Assembly: GCA_900541035.1 (NCBI GenBank)
Contig: UQIN01000013.1
Coordinates: forward strand, 5,743-69,742
Source: an uncultured Collinsella sp.
Lineage (GTDB): Bacteria > Actinomycetota > Coriobacteriia > Coriobacteriales > Coriobacteriaceae
DNA length: 64,000 bases
Reading direction: 5' to 3'
Below the pieces are notes generated by a model. That model was not told the origin of the DNA and made no database searches. It worked only from the letters and a program-made list of their open reading frames with translations. This document shows positions 31,990 to 40,268 of the stretch, piece after piece. Position numbers and translations under genes: made by a program. Positions within the stretch are counted from its first letter, which is position 1. Every line of letters begins with the position of its first letter.

Positions 31990-33307
31990 TGAACGTGCTC
32001 CAAACGTGATGCAGGCCGGCGATGAACTTATCGATGTCGGCCTTGTCGTTGTAGAAGGCCACGCTGGCGCGGCAGCAGGCGAGGTTCTCGACGCCCAGCC
32101 AGGTAAGCAGCGGCTGCGCGCAGTGGTGACCGGCGCGGATGCACACGCCGTCCATGTCCATGATGCTCGCGACGTCGTGCGGGTGGATACCCTTGACGTT
32201 AAAGCTGACGACGCCGTGATGGTTGTCCCAGTAGATGGAGCCGATGATCTGGACAAAGTCGAGCTGCATGAGCTCGCCCATCAGGTAGTGGACGAGTGCC
32301 TGCTCGCGTGCCTGGATGTTCTCGTAACCCACCGTGTTGACGAGGTAGTCGAGAGCGGCGCCCGTGGCGAAGATGCCGGCGGCGTCCTGCGTGCCTGCCT
32401 CGAACTTCTCGGGGACGCGAGCCCAGATGGCGTCCTGCTCGGTGACCGAATCGATCATCTCGCCGCCGGTAAGCATGGGCGGCATGGCGTTGAGCAGGTC
32501 CATCTTGCCCCACAGCACGCCGATGCCCATGGGGCCCATGGCCTTGTGCGCACTAAAGGCAAAGAAGTCGGCGCCCAGGTCGGCCACATCGACCGGCATG
32601 TGCGGCAGCGACTGCGCGCCGTCGACGACCAGATAGCCGCCGTACTTGTGCACGAGCTTGCCGAGATTCTTGACCGGGTTCTCGACGCCCAGCACGTTGG
32701 AGACCTGTCCCACGGCCAGGATCTTGGTCTTGGGACCCACCTTGGCAAGAACCTCCTCGGTGGTGAGCTGGCCGGTCTTGGTGGGGTAGAGGTAGACGAG
32801 CTTGGCGCCGGTCTCGCGGCAGACCTGCTGCCACGGAATCAGGTTGGAGTGGTGCTCCATGATGGTGATGACGACCTCGTCGCCCGGTTCGAGCACTGTG
32901 GGCGCAAAGCTCTTGGCGACCAGGTTGAGCGACTCGCTCGTGTTGCGGGTGAAGACGATCTCGTTGGCCTGTGAGGCGCCGATGAGGTCGGCGATCTGTT
33001 GGCGGACCTTCGCGATGGCGTCGGTGGCCTCGACGGACAGCGAGTACAGGCCGCGCAGAGGGTTGGCGTTCATGCGCTGGTAGAAGTCGCGCTCGGCGTC
33101 GAGCACACAGGCAGGGCGCTGCGCGGTGGCGGCGCTATCGAGGAAGGCGATCTCGGGGTGCTGCTGGAACAGCGGGAACTGGCCCTTGTAGGGGTTGGTC
33201 TCGATGTCCACGGTGGGCCAGCCGCGCGAGGCCTCGTCGCTGGCGTCGAGCTCCATGGGCTCGGGGGCAGTACAGGTGTCGCATTTAACGTGCTCGGTGT
33301 CGATCAT
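31982..33307 (-). CDS. sufS: SufS cysteine desulfurase
   Basis: This 441-residue PLP enzyme mobilises sulfur from cysteine for cluster assembly. The core starts with FLDSAATAQRP. VFTRNTSESLNLVA, TIMEHHSNLIPWQ and VVDGAQSLPHM follow, and the PLP lysine is in FFAFSAHKAMGPMGIG. The catalytic loop is near ACCRASVAFYN, after RAGHHCAQP. About 35 residues precede the usual start and include CDTC, a possible metal-binding pair absent from typical SufS. It overlaps sufD by 4 bp and sufU by 8 bp, which indicates tight translational coupling. Confidence 0.95.
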   Translation of the reverse strand: MIDTEHVKCDTCTAPEPMELDASDEASRGWPTVDIETNPYKGQFPLFQQHPEIAFLDSAATAQRPACVLDAERDFYQRMNANPLRGLYSLSVEATDAIAKVRQQIADLIGASQANEIVFTRNTSESLNLVAKSFAPTVLEPGDEVVITIMEHHSNLIPWQQVCRETGAKLVYLYPTKTGQLTTEEVLAKVGPKTKILAVGQVSNVLGVENPVKNLGKLVHKYGGYLVVDGAQSLPHMPVDVADLGADFFAFSAHKAMGPMGIGVLWGKMDLLNAMPPMLTGGEMIDSVTEQDAIWARVPEKFEAGTQDAAGIFATGAALDYLVNTVGYENIQAREQALVHYLMGELMQLDFVQIIGSIYWDNHHGVVSFNVKGIHPHDVASIMDMDGVCIRAGHHCAQPLLTWLGVENLACCRASVAFYNDKADIDKFIAGLHHVWSTFNG

Positions 33308-34575
33308 GCGAGCTCCTCTTCAAAGTTGTCGATCAGGTTGTTTCCCAGGCGGACGACGGCTGCGCGGGTGCGCTCGTCGGTGGCGGAAAGCGCGGCGTCC
33401 TCCAGCTTGGCGCGGATGAACAGGTCCTCGGCGGCGTTTTGGTCAAGGCCGCGGCAGGCGAGGTAGAACAGCTGCTCGTCGCGGACGTGACCGATGGTGG
33501 CGCCGTGGTTGCCGGCGACGTCGTCCTCGTCGCAGAGAATGACGGGAACGGTCTTGTTGTCGACGCCCTTGTTGGCCAAAAGCACCGTCTCGCGCTCGGT
33601 GCCGGTTGCACCCTTGCAGCCGTGCACGAGGTCGATGGTGCCGCGGTAGACCTTCTTGGACGTGCCGGTCAGCACGCCGTTGGCGTCGATCTCGCACTCG
33701 GTCTTGCGACCGCGGTGGCGCAGCTCGTAGTTAAAGTCGCGCACCTGCTCGCGGGCGCCCAGGTAGTCAGTATCGATGGTGACCTTGGCGGTATCGCCCA
33801 GCAGGTCGCCGGCAAGGCCGGTGGCGCTGGCGCCGGCACCCAGGACGGTGTGCTGCACGTTGACGCGCGCGCCCTCGTCCTGGAACAGGCCGGTGTCGTC
33901 GAGTGCGATCCAGCTGTCGTCGAGTGTCTGCGTGCAGGTCACGTTGACGGTGGCGTATTCGTGGGCACACACACGCAGCACGGAGCCCACGACACCTTCG
34001 CCGGCAATGGGGGAGTCCAGGGCAATCTGCAGGTTGAGCGTTGCCTGCGGGCGGGCGACGACGTCGATGGCGGCGATGGCCGCGGCAGCGTCGACGCCAC
34101 TCACGCGCACGGTAACGGCGGCGTGCTGGTAGGCGGGAACATCGATGACGATGCGCTTGGTAGCGTGCTCGGCCAGATAGGCGTAGGCGGCCTCGCCCAT
34201 GCCGGTCTCGAAGGCCGCGGCGGGGGAGAGCTCCTCCTCCAGCTTGATGGCGCCGGCCTGGTAGACGGAGGTGGCGGGCACGTCGAGCTCGGTCTCGGGC
34301 GTGATACGGGCGCGGTCGGCGGCGTCACCGGGGGCGGAGGCGCGGCGCTCGGGGAAGCGGTCGGCCATGGCGTCCATGGCGGCGTTAAATGCGTCGGCAG
34401 CGCCGCGGAACTGCTCGTCCAAGCCCTCGACCTTAACAGCCTCGGTGGGAGCGGCGGCAAGCTCGTCAGAGAGCTCGAGCTTGGTCTGGTTCATCTTCAG
34501 CCAACCCCAAGTGGCAGCTGGCATCGCATTGACCTGCTCAAGGGTGGTAGCAGCGGTGTTCGTGGTCTGGTTCAT
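33304..34575 (-). CDS. sufD: SufD, Fe-S cluster assembly scaffold subunit
   Basis: This 423-residue partner of SufB and SufC in the SufBC2D scaffold complex has a C-terminal beta-helix core that includes TSKKVYRGTIDLVHGCKGATG, VILCDEDDVAGNHGATIGHV and the terminal helices FYLACRGLDQNAAEDLFIRAKLED. The conserved His of SufD that works with a SufB Cys is in GNHGATIGH. The N-terminal 120 residues are Ala- and Glu-rich and diverged, which is usual for SufD. It overlaps sufB by 1 bp and sufS by 4 bp. Confidence 0.93.
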   Translation of the reverse strand: MNQTTNTAATTLEQVNAMPAATWGWLKMNQTKLELSDELAAAPTEAVKVEGLDEQFRGAADAFNAAMDAMADRFPERRASAPGDAADRARITPETELDVPATSVYQAGAIKLEEELSPAAAFETGMGEAAYAYLAEHATKRIVIDVPAYQHAAVTVRVSGVDAAAAIAAIDVVARPQATLNLQIALDSPIAGEGVVGSVLRVCAHEYATVNVTCTQTLDDSWIALDDTGLFQDEGARVNVQHTVLGAGASATGLAGDLLGDTAKVTIDTDYLGAREQVRDFNYELRHRGRKTECEIDANGVLTGTSKKVYRGTIDLVHGCKGATGTERETVLLANKGVDNKTVPVILCDEDDVAGNHGATIGHVRDEQLFYLACRGLDQNAAEDLFIRAKLEDAALSATDERTRAAVVRLGNNLIDNFEEELA

Positions 34576-35987
34576 TATCCGATCGCTCCTTCCATCTCGA
34601 GCTTGATCAGGTTGTTCATCTCGACGGCGTACTCCAGCGGCAGCTCCTTGGAAACCGGGTTGGCAAAGCCGTTGACGATCATGGTACGGGCTTCTTCCTC
34701 CGAGATACCGCGACTCATCAGGTAGAACACCTTATCGTCGCCGATGCGGCCGATGGTGGCCTCGTGGCCGATGTCGACGTTCTTGGCGCGGATGTCCATG
34801 GCCGGAATAGTGTCGGAGCGGCTTTGGTCGTCGAGCATCAGCGACTGGCAGCTCACGGTTGCCTTGGAGCCCTCGGCCTTGGGTGTCGCCACAATAGAGC
34901 TGCGGAAGGTCTGAATGCCGCCACTCTTGGAGATGCCCTTGGTCTCGACGGTTGCCGAGGTATCGGGTGCGTTGAGCACGACCTTGCAGCCGGTGTCGAG
35001 GTTTTGACCGGCGCCGGCAAAGGTGATGCCGGTAAAGCTGGAACGGGCGCGGCGGCCGTTGAGCACGCTCATGGGGTAGAGGTAGCCCACGTGGCTGCCG
35101 AAGGAGCCGCTGATCCACTCGATGTCGCCGTCCTCGTCCACGCGCGCACGCTTGGTGTTGAGGTTGTACATGTTCTTGGACCAGTTCTCGATGGTCGAGT
35201 AGCGCAGGTGCGCGCGCTTGCCCACAAAGAGCTCGACGGCGCCGGCGTGGAGGTTTGCCACGTTGTACTTGGGCGCGGAGCAACCCTCGATAAAGTGCAG
35301 GTCGGCATCGTCCTCGACGATGATGAGCGTGTGCTCAAACTGGCCGGCGCCCTTGGCGTTAAGGCGGAAGTAGCTCTGCAGCGGGAAGTCGAGCTTGGTG
35401 CCCTTGGGCACGTAGACAAACGAGCCGCCCGACCACACGGCACCATGCAGGGCCGCAAACTTGTGGTCGGTGGGCGGGATGAGCGTCATAAACTTCTCGT
35501 GGATGAGCGGCTCCCACTGCGGGTCGTGCAGGGCCTCCTCGATGCCGGAATAGACGATACCCATCTTGGACGCGGTGTCCTGCATGTTGTGGTAGACGAG
35601 CTCGGAGTCGTACTGCGCGCCGACGCCCGCCAGGTAGCTGCGCTCAGCCTCGGGGATACCCAGGCGCTCAAAGGTGCTCTTGATGTCGTCGGGCACCGAC
35701 TCCCAGTCGTGCTTTTGGTCGGTGTTGGGCTTGACGTAGGTGACGATGTTGTCCATGTCCAGGCCCTCGATGGAGGGGCCCCACGTCGGGTCGGGGAAAC
35801 GATTGAAGATCTCGAGGGATTTTAAGCGCAGGTCGAGCATCCACTGCGGCTCGTCCTTCTTGGCGCTGATCTCGCGCACGATGTCGGGCGTGATGCCGGC
35901 GTCGAGGCGCTCGAATCCCTCCTCGCCATAGGCGAAGTCGTAGAGGCTGCGGTCGATGTCCGCGACCTCGGTGCGGTTCTTGGTCAT
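34575..35987 (-). CDS. sufB: SufB, Fe-S cluster assembly scaffold subunit
   Basis: This 470-residue protein is strongly conserved. Recognisable parts are WMLDLRLKSLEIFNRFPDPTWGP, SEYDSELVYHNMQ-type residues, TDHKFAALHGAVWSGGSFVYVPKG, FIEGCSAPKYNVANLHAGAVELFVG and the C-terminal core MDIRAKNVDIGHEATIGRIGDDKVFYLMSRG. The catalytic-type Cys is in EGCSAP. SufB receives sulfur and assembles the nascent cluster with SufD, driven by the SufC ATPase. It starts 12 bp after the sufC stop and overlaps sufD by one base. Confidence 0.95.
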   Translation of the reverse strand: MTKNRTEVADIDRSLYDFAYGEEGFERLDAGITPDIVREISAKKDEPQWMLDLRLKSLEIFNRFPDPTWGPSIEGLDMDNIVTYVKPNTDQKHDWESVPDDIKSTFERLGIPEAERSYLAGVGAQYDSELVYHNMQDTASKMGIVYSGIEEALHDPQWEPLIHEKFMTLIPPTDHKFAALHGAVWSGGSFVYVPKGTKLDFPLQSYFRLNAKGAGQFEHTLIIVEDDADLHFIEGCSAPKYNVANLHAGAVELFVGKRAHLRYSTIENWSKNMYNLNTKRARVDEDGDIEWISGSFGSHVGYLYPMSVLNGRRARSSFTGITFAGAGQNLDTGCKVVLNAPDTSATVETKGISKSGGIQTFRSSIVATPKAEGSKATVSCQSLMLDDQSRSDTIPAMDIRAKNVDIGHEATIGRIGDDKVFYLMSRGISEEEARTMIVNGFANPVSKELPLEYAVEMNNLIKLEMEGAIG

Positions 35988-35999
35988 TGCGTCGCCCCT

Positions 36000-36800
36000 T
36001 TACGCCTGCTGCTCGGCAGCGGCGGCCTCGGCCTGGGCACGCTGCTCGGCGGCCTCGCGCTCGAAGGTCTCAAAGCCGTTCTTGTCGATCCAGGGGATGA
36101 GCGAGGCGTCGTCCTCGCGCACAATGTGGCCCTTGACCATAACGTGGACGCGGTCTACATCCAGGTGCTCCAGGATGCGCGTGTTATGCGTGATGATGAG
36201 CATGGAGCCGTCGCAGCTCTTGCGGTAGGCGTCCATACCGTGGCTGACGGTGGACAGGGCGTCGACGTCCAGGCCGGAGTCGGTCTCGTCCAAGATGGCG
36301 AGCTTGGGCTGCAGCAGCAGAAGCTGGAGCATCTCGACCTTCTTTTTCTCGCCGCCCGAGAAGCCCACGCCCAGCTCACGGTTGAGGTAGGCGATATCCA
36401 TGTTGAGCTCTGCCGCGAGCTCCTTGACGCGACGGCGGAACTCCTTGCCCTTCATCTCCAGGCCGGGGCGGCCGGCGATGCTGGCGCGCAAAAAGCTCGA
36501 CAGCGGCACGCCCGGAATCTCGACCGGGGCCTGGAAGCTCAGGAACAGGCCGGCGCGCGAGCGCTTGTCGGTGGTGAGTTCAGTGATGTCCTGGCCGTCA
36601 AAGACGATGCGGCCGTCGTTGACCGTGTAAACGGGGTCGCCCATGACCAGGTGGCCGAGGGTGGACTTGCCGGCACCGTTGGGTCCCATCAGAACGTGGG
36701 TCTCGCCGGCGGCGACGTTGAGGTTGACGTTGTGGAGGATGGTCTTCTCGTCCACGGAGGCGGTCAGACCTTCGATGGAAAGCAGCGGATTTGCGCTCAT
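36000..36800 (-). CDS. sufC: SufC ATPase
   Basis: This 266-residue ABC-type ATPase energises the SufB-SufD scaffold. It has Walker A GPNGAGKSTLGHL, a Q-loop in LFLSFQAPVEIPG, the signature GFSGGEKKKVEMLQL, Walker B LAILDETDSGLDVD and a switch His in LIITHNTRILEHL. I start at ATG 36800 (MSANPLLSIEG) with GAGAGGGACAGC upstream; the frame runs 10 codons further. A tail of about 20 residues rich in Ala, Glu and Gln ends the protein. It is the first gene of the operon and follows a leader of about 58 nt from the predicted promoter. Confidence 0.95.
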   Translation of the reverse strand: MSANPLLSIEGLTASVDEKTILHNVNLNVAAGETHVLMGPNGAGKSTLGHLVMGDPVYTVNDGRIVFDGQDITELTTDKRSRAGLFLSFQAPVEIPGVPLSSFLRASIAGRPGLEMKGKEFRRRVKELAAELNMDIAYLNRELGVGFSGGEKKKVEMLQLLLLQPKLAILDETDSGLDVDALSTVSHGMDAYRKSCDGSMLIITHNTRILEHLDVDRVHVMVKGHIVREDDASLIPWIDKNGFETFEREAAEQRAQAEAAAAEQQA

Positions 36801-36864
36801 GCTGTCCCTCTCTGTATATGGCGTACTCATAGGTGTACTAAACCCTAGGAATCTTCTCGGAATA

Positions 36865-36892
36865 AAGTTACTATGGGTTCGGCGTTAGTCAA
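36865..36892 (-). promoter_or_regulatory. Probable suf operon promoter
   Basis: On the minus strand TTGACT (36887-36892) and TAACTT (36865-36870) are 16 bp apart, about 65 bp upstream of the sufC start codon. Confidence 0.5.
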
Positions 36893-36929
36893 GGGAAAAC
36901 CCGACTAATCCACTCGACTTTTTAGATGT

Positions 36930-37001
36930 GGGACATAATAATCAGGCTTGTTTGCCCCGCGTGCATAAGATTTGGGACAAACAAGCCTGGTATTTTGTCT
37001 C
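36930..37001. promoter_or_regulatory. Long dyad between suf operon and its Rrf2 regulator
   Basis: CAGGCTTGTTTG (36943-36954) and CAAACAAGCCTG (36978-36989) are perfect 12-bp arms. Similarity extends outward to GGGACATAATAAT on the left and ATTTTGTCTC on the right, giving two inverted units of nearly 30 bp. The right unit matches the repeat at 31535-31574. It lies upstream of both genes and is a candidate Rrf2 operator, although the second copy at the end of sufU points instead to a mobile repeat. Confidence 0.6.
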
Positions 37002-37022
37002 GGCTACGATGAGAGGGTAGGT

Positions 37023-37454
37023 ATGCTCATTTCTTCTAAGGGCCGCTATGCCCTCCGTCTGATGATCTATATCGCAGCGCTTGGTGACGCCGAGGGCAAG
37101 ATTGCCCTTCGCGAGGTCGCTGACCGCGAGCATATTTCACAAAAGTATTTGGAGCAGCTGGTTCGTCCGCTCATGAAGGCGGGCCTGCTTAGGAGCGTGC
37201 GCGGTAAGGGCGGCGGCTACATGATGGCGAAGGACCCGGCCGAGGTGCGCGCCGGCGACATCCTGCGTGCCGTCGAGGGCAGCACGGCTCCGGTGGCGTG
37301 CGATGGCATCGACAACAGCTGCACCCGCAGCGATTTGTGCTCGACCGTCAAGTTCTGGCGCGGTTTGGACGACGTGATCGAAAAGTACGTCGACGGCGTG
37401 ACGTTGGCCGACCTGGCCGCCGTCCCCGAAATCAACTTTGACATTAAGCTGTAG
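37023..37454 (+). CDS. Rrf2-family regulator (IscR/SufR type)
   Basis: The product has 143 residues. The winged-helix DNA-binding domain covers ISSKGRYALRLMIYIAA to HISQKYLEQLVRPLMKAGLLRSVRGKGGGYMMAK. Three cysteines at about 93, 100 and 106 (ACDGIDNSCTRSDLC) have nearly the IscR spacing and should bind an Fe-S cluster. Since it is divergent from sufCBDSU, it most likely senses cluster status and represses or activates suf. GAGAGGGTAGG precedes ATG 37023. The MNT/HEPN genes start 8 bp after its stop codon, so they may be read through from its promoter. Confidence 0.93.
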   Translation: MLISSKGRYALRLMIYIAALGDAEGKIALREVADREHISQKYLEQLVRPLMKAGLLRSVRGKGGGYMMAKDPAEVRAGDILRAVEGSTAPVACDGIDNSCTRSDLCSTVKFWRGLDDVIEKYVDGVTLADLAAVPEINFDIKL

Positions 37455-37462
37455 GGGTGCAA

Positions 37463-37750
37463 ATGGCATCTCTCGACAAGGTGTACAAGCAAATCGAAGT
37501 TTTTGCTCGGGAATGTGACGCCGAGAAGGTCGTGTTGTTTGGTTCTCGTGCTCGAGGCGACAACTTGCCCAAGAGCGATATTGACATCGCCGTAGCAGGT
37601 TGCCGGGATTTCGGCCGTTTCTCATATTTGATCGAGGAACATCTTGATACTCTTTTAGATGTAGATGTCGTCAATCTCGACGAGTCCCTCTCGCAGCAAT
37701 TGCTCGATGAGATTGCCAGGGATGGTGTGATTCTGTATGAAAAAATATGA
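37463..37750 (+). CDS. MNT-type nucleotidyltransferase antitoxin (HI0073-like)
   Basis: This 95-residue minimal nucleotidyltransferase has the active-site pattern GSRARGDNLPKSDIDIAV, with Gly27-Ser28 and Asp39/Asp41 intact. In MNT-HEPN pairs the nucleotidyltransferase neutralises the HEPN partner, in studied cases by AMPylating or oligo-adenylylating it. AGGGG lies 6 nt before ATG 37463. The 3' end overlaps the HEPN gene by 14 bp. It follows the Rrf2 regulator closely, but a functional link with Fe-S control is not implied. Confidence 0.88.
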   Translation: MASLDKVYKQIEVFARECDAEKVVLFGSRARGDNLPKSDIDIAVAGCRDFGRFSYLIEEHLDTLLDVDVVNLDESLSQQLLDEIARDGVILYEKI

Positions 37751-38156
37751 GAACTTTGTTAGCGCCTTGGCGAATCTTGAGGATGCGCCCAATCAGGATC
37801 TCAACAATGATTTTGTTCAGAGTGGATTGATTAATAAGTTCAATCTTCAATTTGAACTGAGCTGGAAGCTCCTTAAGCGTCTGCTCGAGTATGAGGGCGC
37901 CACGCTTGCCGCGTCGGGGTCTCCTCGTGCCATCGTGAAGGAGTCGTACCGATTCTACGACTTTATTGATGAGGCGGCCTGGCTAGACATGCTCAGAGAC
38001 CGCAATACGAACGTCCATATCTACGACAACAAGCTCGCTCAAGATTTGATTCAGCGCATCTTGAACGTCTATATCCCCGCTTTCTGTCAGTTGAGGGACG
38101 GGCTGATGGAGCGATACGGCGAGCTTCTGATGGCGCCCGACGACCAGTTTGTTTAA
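37737..38156 (+). CDS. HEPN-type toxin / nucleotidyltransferase substrate-binding protein (HI0074-like)
   Basis: This 139-residue all-helical protein resembles HI0074 in FNLQFELSWKLLKRLLEYEG, SPRAIVKESYRFYDFIDEA-type order, and the terminal helix. The HEPN RNase motif R-x4-H is visible as Arg89 to His94 (RNTNVH), so nuclease activity is possible. Paired with the overlapping MNT gene, it is best read as a type VII toxin-antitoxin system. It has no signal peptide. GC content and codon use are lower than in the neighbouring suf genes, which fits a horizontally moved module. Confidence 0.87.
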   Translation: MKKYENFVSALANLEDAPNQDLNNDFVQSGLINKFNLQFELSWKLLKRLLEYEGATLAASGSPRAIVKESYRFYDFIDEAAWLDMLRDRNTNVHIYDNKLAQDLIQRILNVYIPAFCQLRDGLMERYGELLMAPDDQFV

Positions 38157-38284
38157 TTCCTTAAGATTTCGCGGAGGGTTGTTGCCGTTTACCGAGGGGT
38201 TGTTGTGCAACAACGGGCGAGCTGCAATACTTATTTTTATCTTTGCAAACTGAACTTTAACTACACCAATGCAGGGAGGATCTT

Positions 38285-40066
38285 ATGCAGCCCAAGCATT
38301 CTGCTATTGTCGCGGGCCTGACGTTGGCGCTTTCGTTTGGCGCCGTTTCCGCGCCGGCACCCGCCGCTGCCGAGGAGCCCACGCCGGGCGTTGCCTCGGA
38401 TGCCACCGATATCGATAAGGGTCTCTACACCCAGCAGTCCTTCTCAGGCGTGCTGAGGTCGGTCCAGGGCGTTTCGTTTGTCAACGTGACTCCCGAGATG
38501 AAGTACTTTACCAAGTACGAGAGCCATGGTAACTACAACCAGGGCTTTTCGTACGGTGACGGCTATAACGCGTTGGGCTATTACCAGTTCGACCGCCGCT
38601 GGTCGCTCATTCCGTTTATGAAGCAGGTCTACAACTACAGCCCCGAAAAATACAGCATGCTCAAGGATGCGATTGATCGCGGCAGCGAGATTTCCAACAC
38701 GAGCAATGCCATGTACGAGAACGGTCAGCTCACCGAGTTGGGCCGTATTGCGCAGGAGGCCTTCCAGGGTGCTTACAACACCGATCCTGTTGAGTTCTCA
38801 GCACTTCAAGATGCTTATGCGTACAACTCGTACTATGCGGTGACCGAGGCGTGGCTCAAGAGCGGCCTGGGTATTGATATTTCGGGCCGCGCCGACTGCG
38901 TCAAGGGCATGGTGTGGAGCATTACCAACATGTGCGGCACTGGTGGCTGCAGGGACTTTTTCCGCTGGGCGAATCTTTCCAACGATATGTCCGATCGCGA
39001 GTTTGTGACGGCGCTTTCCTACAGCGTGGTCAATAACGTGGCGACAAAGTATTCGAGCCAACCCCAGTATCATGAGGGCTGGAAGAACCGCTACCGCAAC
39101 GAGCTGAAGGACTGCTTGGTTTATATCGCCGAGGACGAGGCCGCTGCCGCTGCGACGCCCGTGCAGCCCGAGCCTACGCCGGCGCCCTCGCCGACGCCTG
39201 ATTCGAATGACGGCTCGAGTGACGATGCCAACGATGACAGGATGGATGCGCCCTCGACCGATGCTGACGGTAATGGCTCTGCTGGTGGCGCTATCAACGA
39301 CGGTTCCACCTCGAACGGCTTCGATTCGAACGGCTCTGCTGCGGGCGATTCGTCTTCAAGCTCTGCCGGCAATACGGGCAGCGCCGCCTCTGGTTCGACC
39401 GACGCTGGTTCCTCTGACTCTTCCACTGGCTCGAGCGATTCTTCCGCCGATACTGGTTCTAGCAATGACTCTAACACTGGCGCCGCTTCTGATTCCGATG
39501 CTTCCAAGGACGACTCGAATAAGGCGCCGGACGCTCCCGTTGCTTCGCCGGACAAGAAGCCTTCTTTCTCCGTGCAGCTTGGTTCTACGTTGGGCTCTTC
39601 GCTGATGGCTGGTGTCAATAACGGCTCGACTCAGAACAAGGACAACTCTGATCAGGTTTCCACGGAAAAGACCGAGGCCGCAAAGGGCGACTCCAAGGAC
39701 AAGGCTTCCGAGAAGACCAAATCCGATAAGGGTTCTAGCTCTGAGGCGAAGGACGACAAATCCGCTCAGAAGAAGGACGAGAGCAAGACCGAGGGCGAAA
39801 AGAAACAGTCCGAAGACGACGACAAGAGCGGTGCTGACAACCAAGTCCAGGAGCAAAATGACTCCAAAACGGTTACCACTACAACCACCACGACCACCAC
39901 AACCAAGTCATCTGGCGGCAACATGCCCAAGACGGGCGACTTGATCGTGATGGCGAGCCTTGCCAGCGCGAGCTTGGCCACACTGGGTGCTACGTCTATC
40001 GTAAGTGGTAAGCATAAGCTCGATCAGCAGAAGAAGGCTTCTGGGGAGGACAGCTCGGAGGAGTAG
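38285..40066 (+). CDS. Sortase-anchored surface protein with lysozyme-like domain
   Basis: This 593-residue secreted protein has a signal peptide of about 30 residues (AIVAGLTLALSFGAVSAPAPAAA). The globular region at about 45-280 has Glu79 in KYESHGNYNQGF and the motif GYNALGYYQFD, a pattern like that of transglycosylase or lysozyme-type catalytic domains; the exact family is uncertain. Residues 290-430 are Ser-, Asp- and Gly-rich and 450-530 are charged and Lys/Glu-rich, followed by a Thr run. The sorting signal MPKTGD (547-552) precedes a hydrophobic helix and a long, mixed-charge tail, unlike the short basic tail of classic LPXTG proteins. GGAGGATCTT precedes the start. Confidence 0.8.
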   Translation: MQPKHSAIVAGLTLALSFGAVSAPAPAAAEEPTPGVASDATDIDKGLYTQQSFSGVLRSVQGVSFVNVTPEMKYFTKYESHGNYNQGFSYGDGYNALGYYQFDRRWSLIPFMKQVYNYSPEKYSMLKDAIDRGSEISNTSNAMYENGQLTELGRIAQEAFQGAYNTDPVEFSALQDAYAYNSYYAVTEAWLKSGLGIDISGRADCVKGMVWSITNMCGTGGCRDFFRWANLSNDMSDREFVTALSYSVVNNVATKYSSQPQYHEGWKNRYRNELKDCLVYIAEDEAAAAATPVQPEPTPAPSPTPDSNDGSSDDANDDRMDAPSTDADGNGSAGGAINDGSTSNGFDSNGSAAGDSSSSSAGNTGSAASGSTDAGSSDSSTGSSDSSADTGSSNDSNTGAASDSDASKDDSNKAPDAPVASPDKKPSFSVQLGSTLGSSLMAGVNNGSTQNKDNSDQVSTEKTEAAKGDSKDKASEKTKSDKGSSSEAKDDKSAQKKDESKTEGEKKQSEDDDKSGADNQVQEQNDSKTVTTTTTTTTTTKSSGGNMPKTGDLIVMASLASASLATLGATSIVSGKHKLDQQKKASGEDSSEE

Positions 40067-40096
40067 CCTCTCGGTTGCCAGATAACTAAAGAGTCG

Positions 40097-40136
40097 GGAC
40101 GGGGTCCGGTGCGAATGCATCGGGCCCCGTTTTGTT
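40097..40136 (+). terminator. Terminator of the surface protein gene
   Basis: CGGGGTCCG and CGGGCCCCG pair (one G-U) and are followed by TTTTGTTG. Confidence 0.75.
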
Positions 40137-40268
40137 GTGCAACGATTAGTTATGCCCCCTCACACCTCTTGTTGCTACCGTTGCCCGATATGTTCGCGCG
40201 GCGTCGTCGGTACGCGCGAGGCGGTCATTACAATTGGCATCGTGCAGCGATTTAGGGGGAACGTTTTG

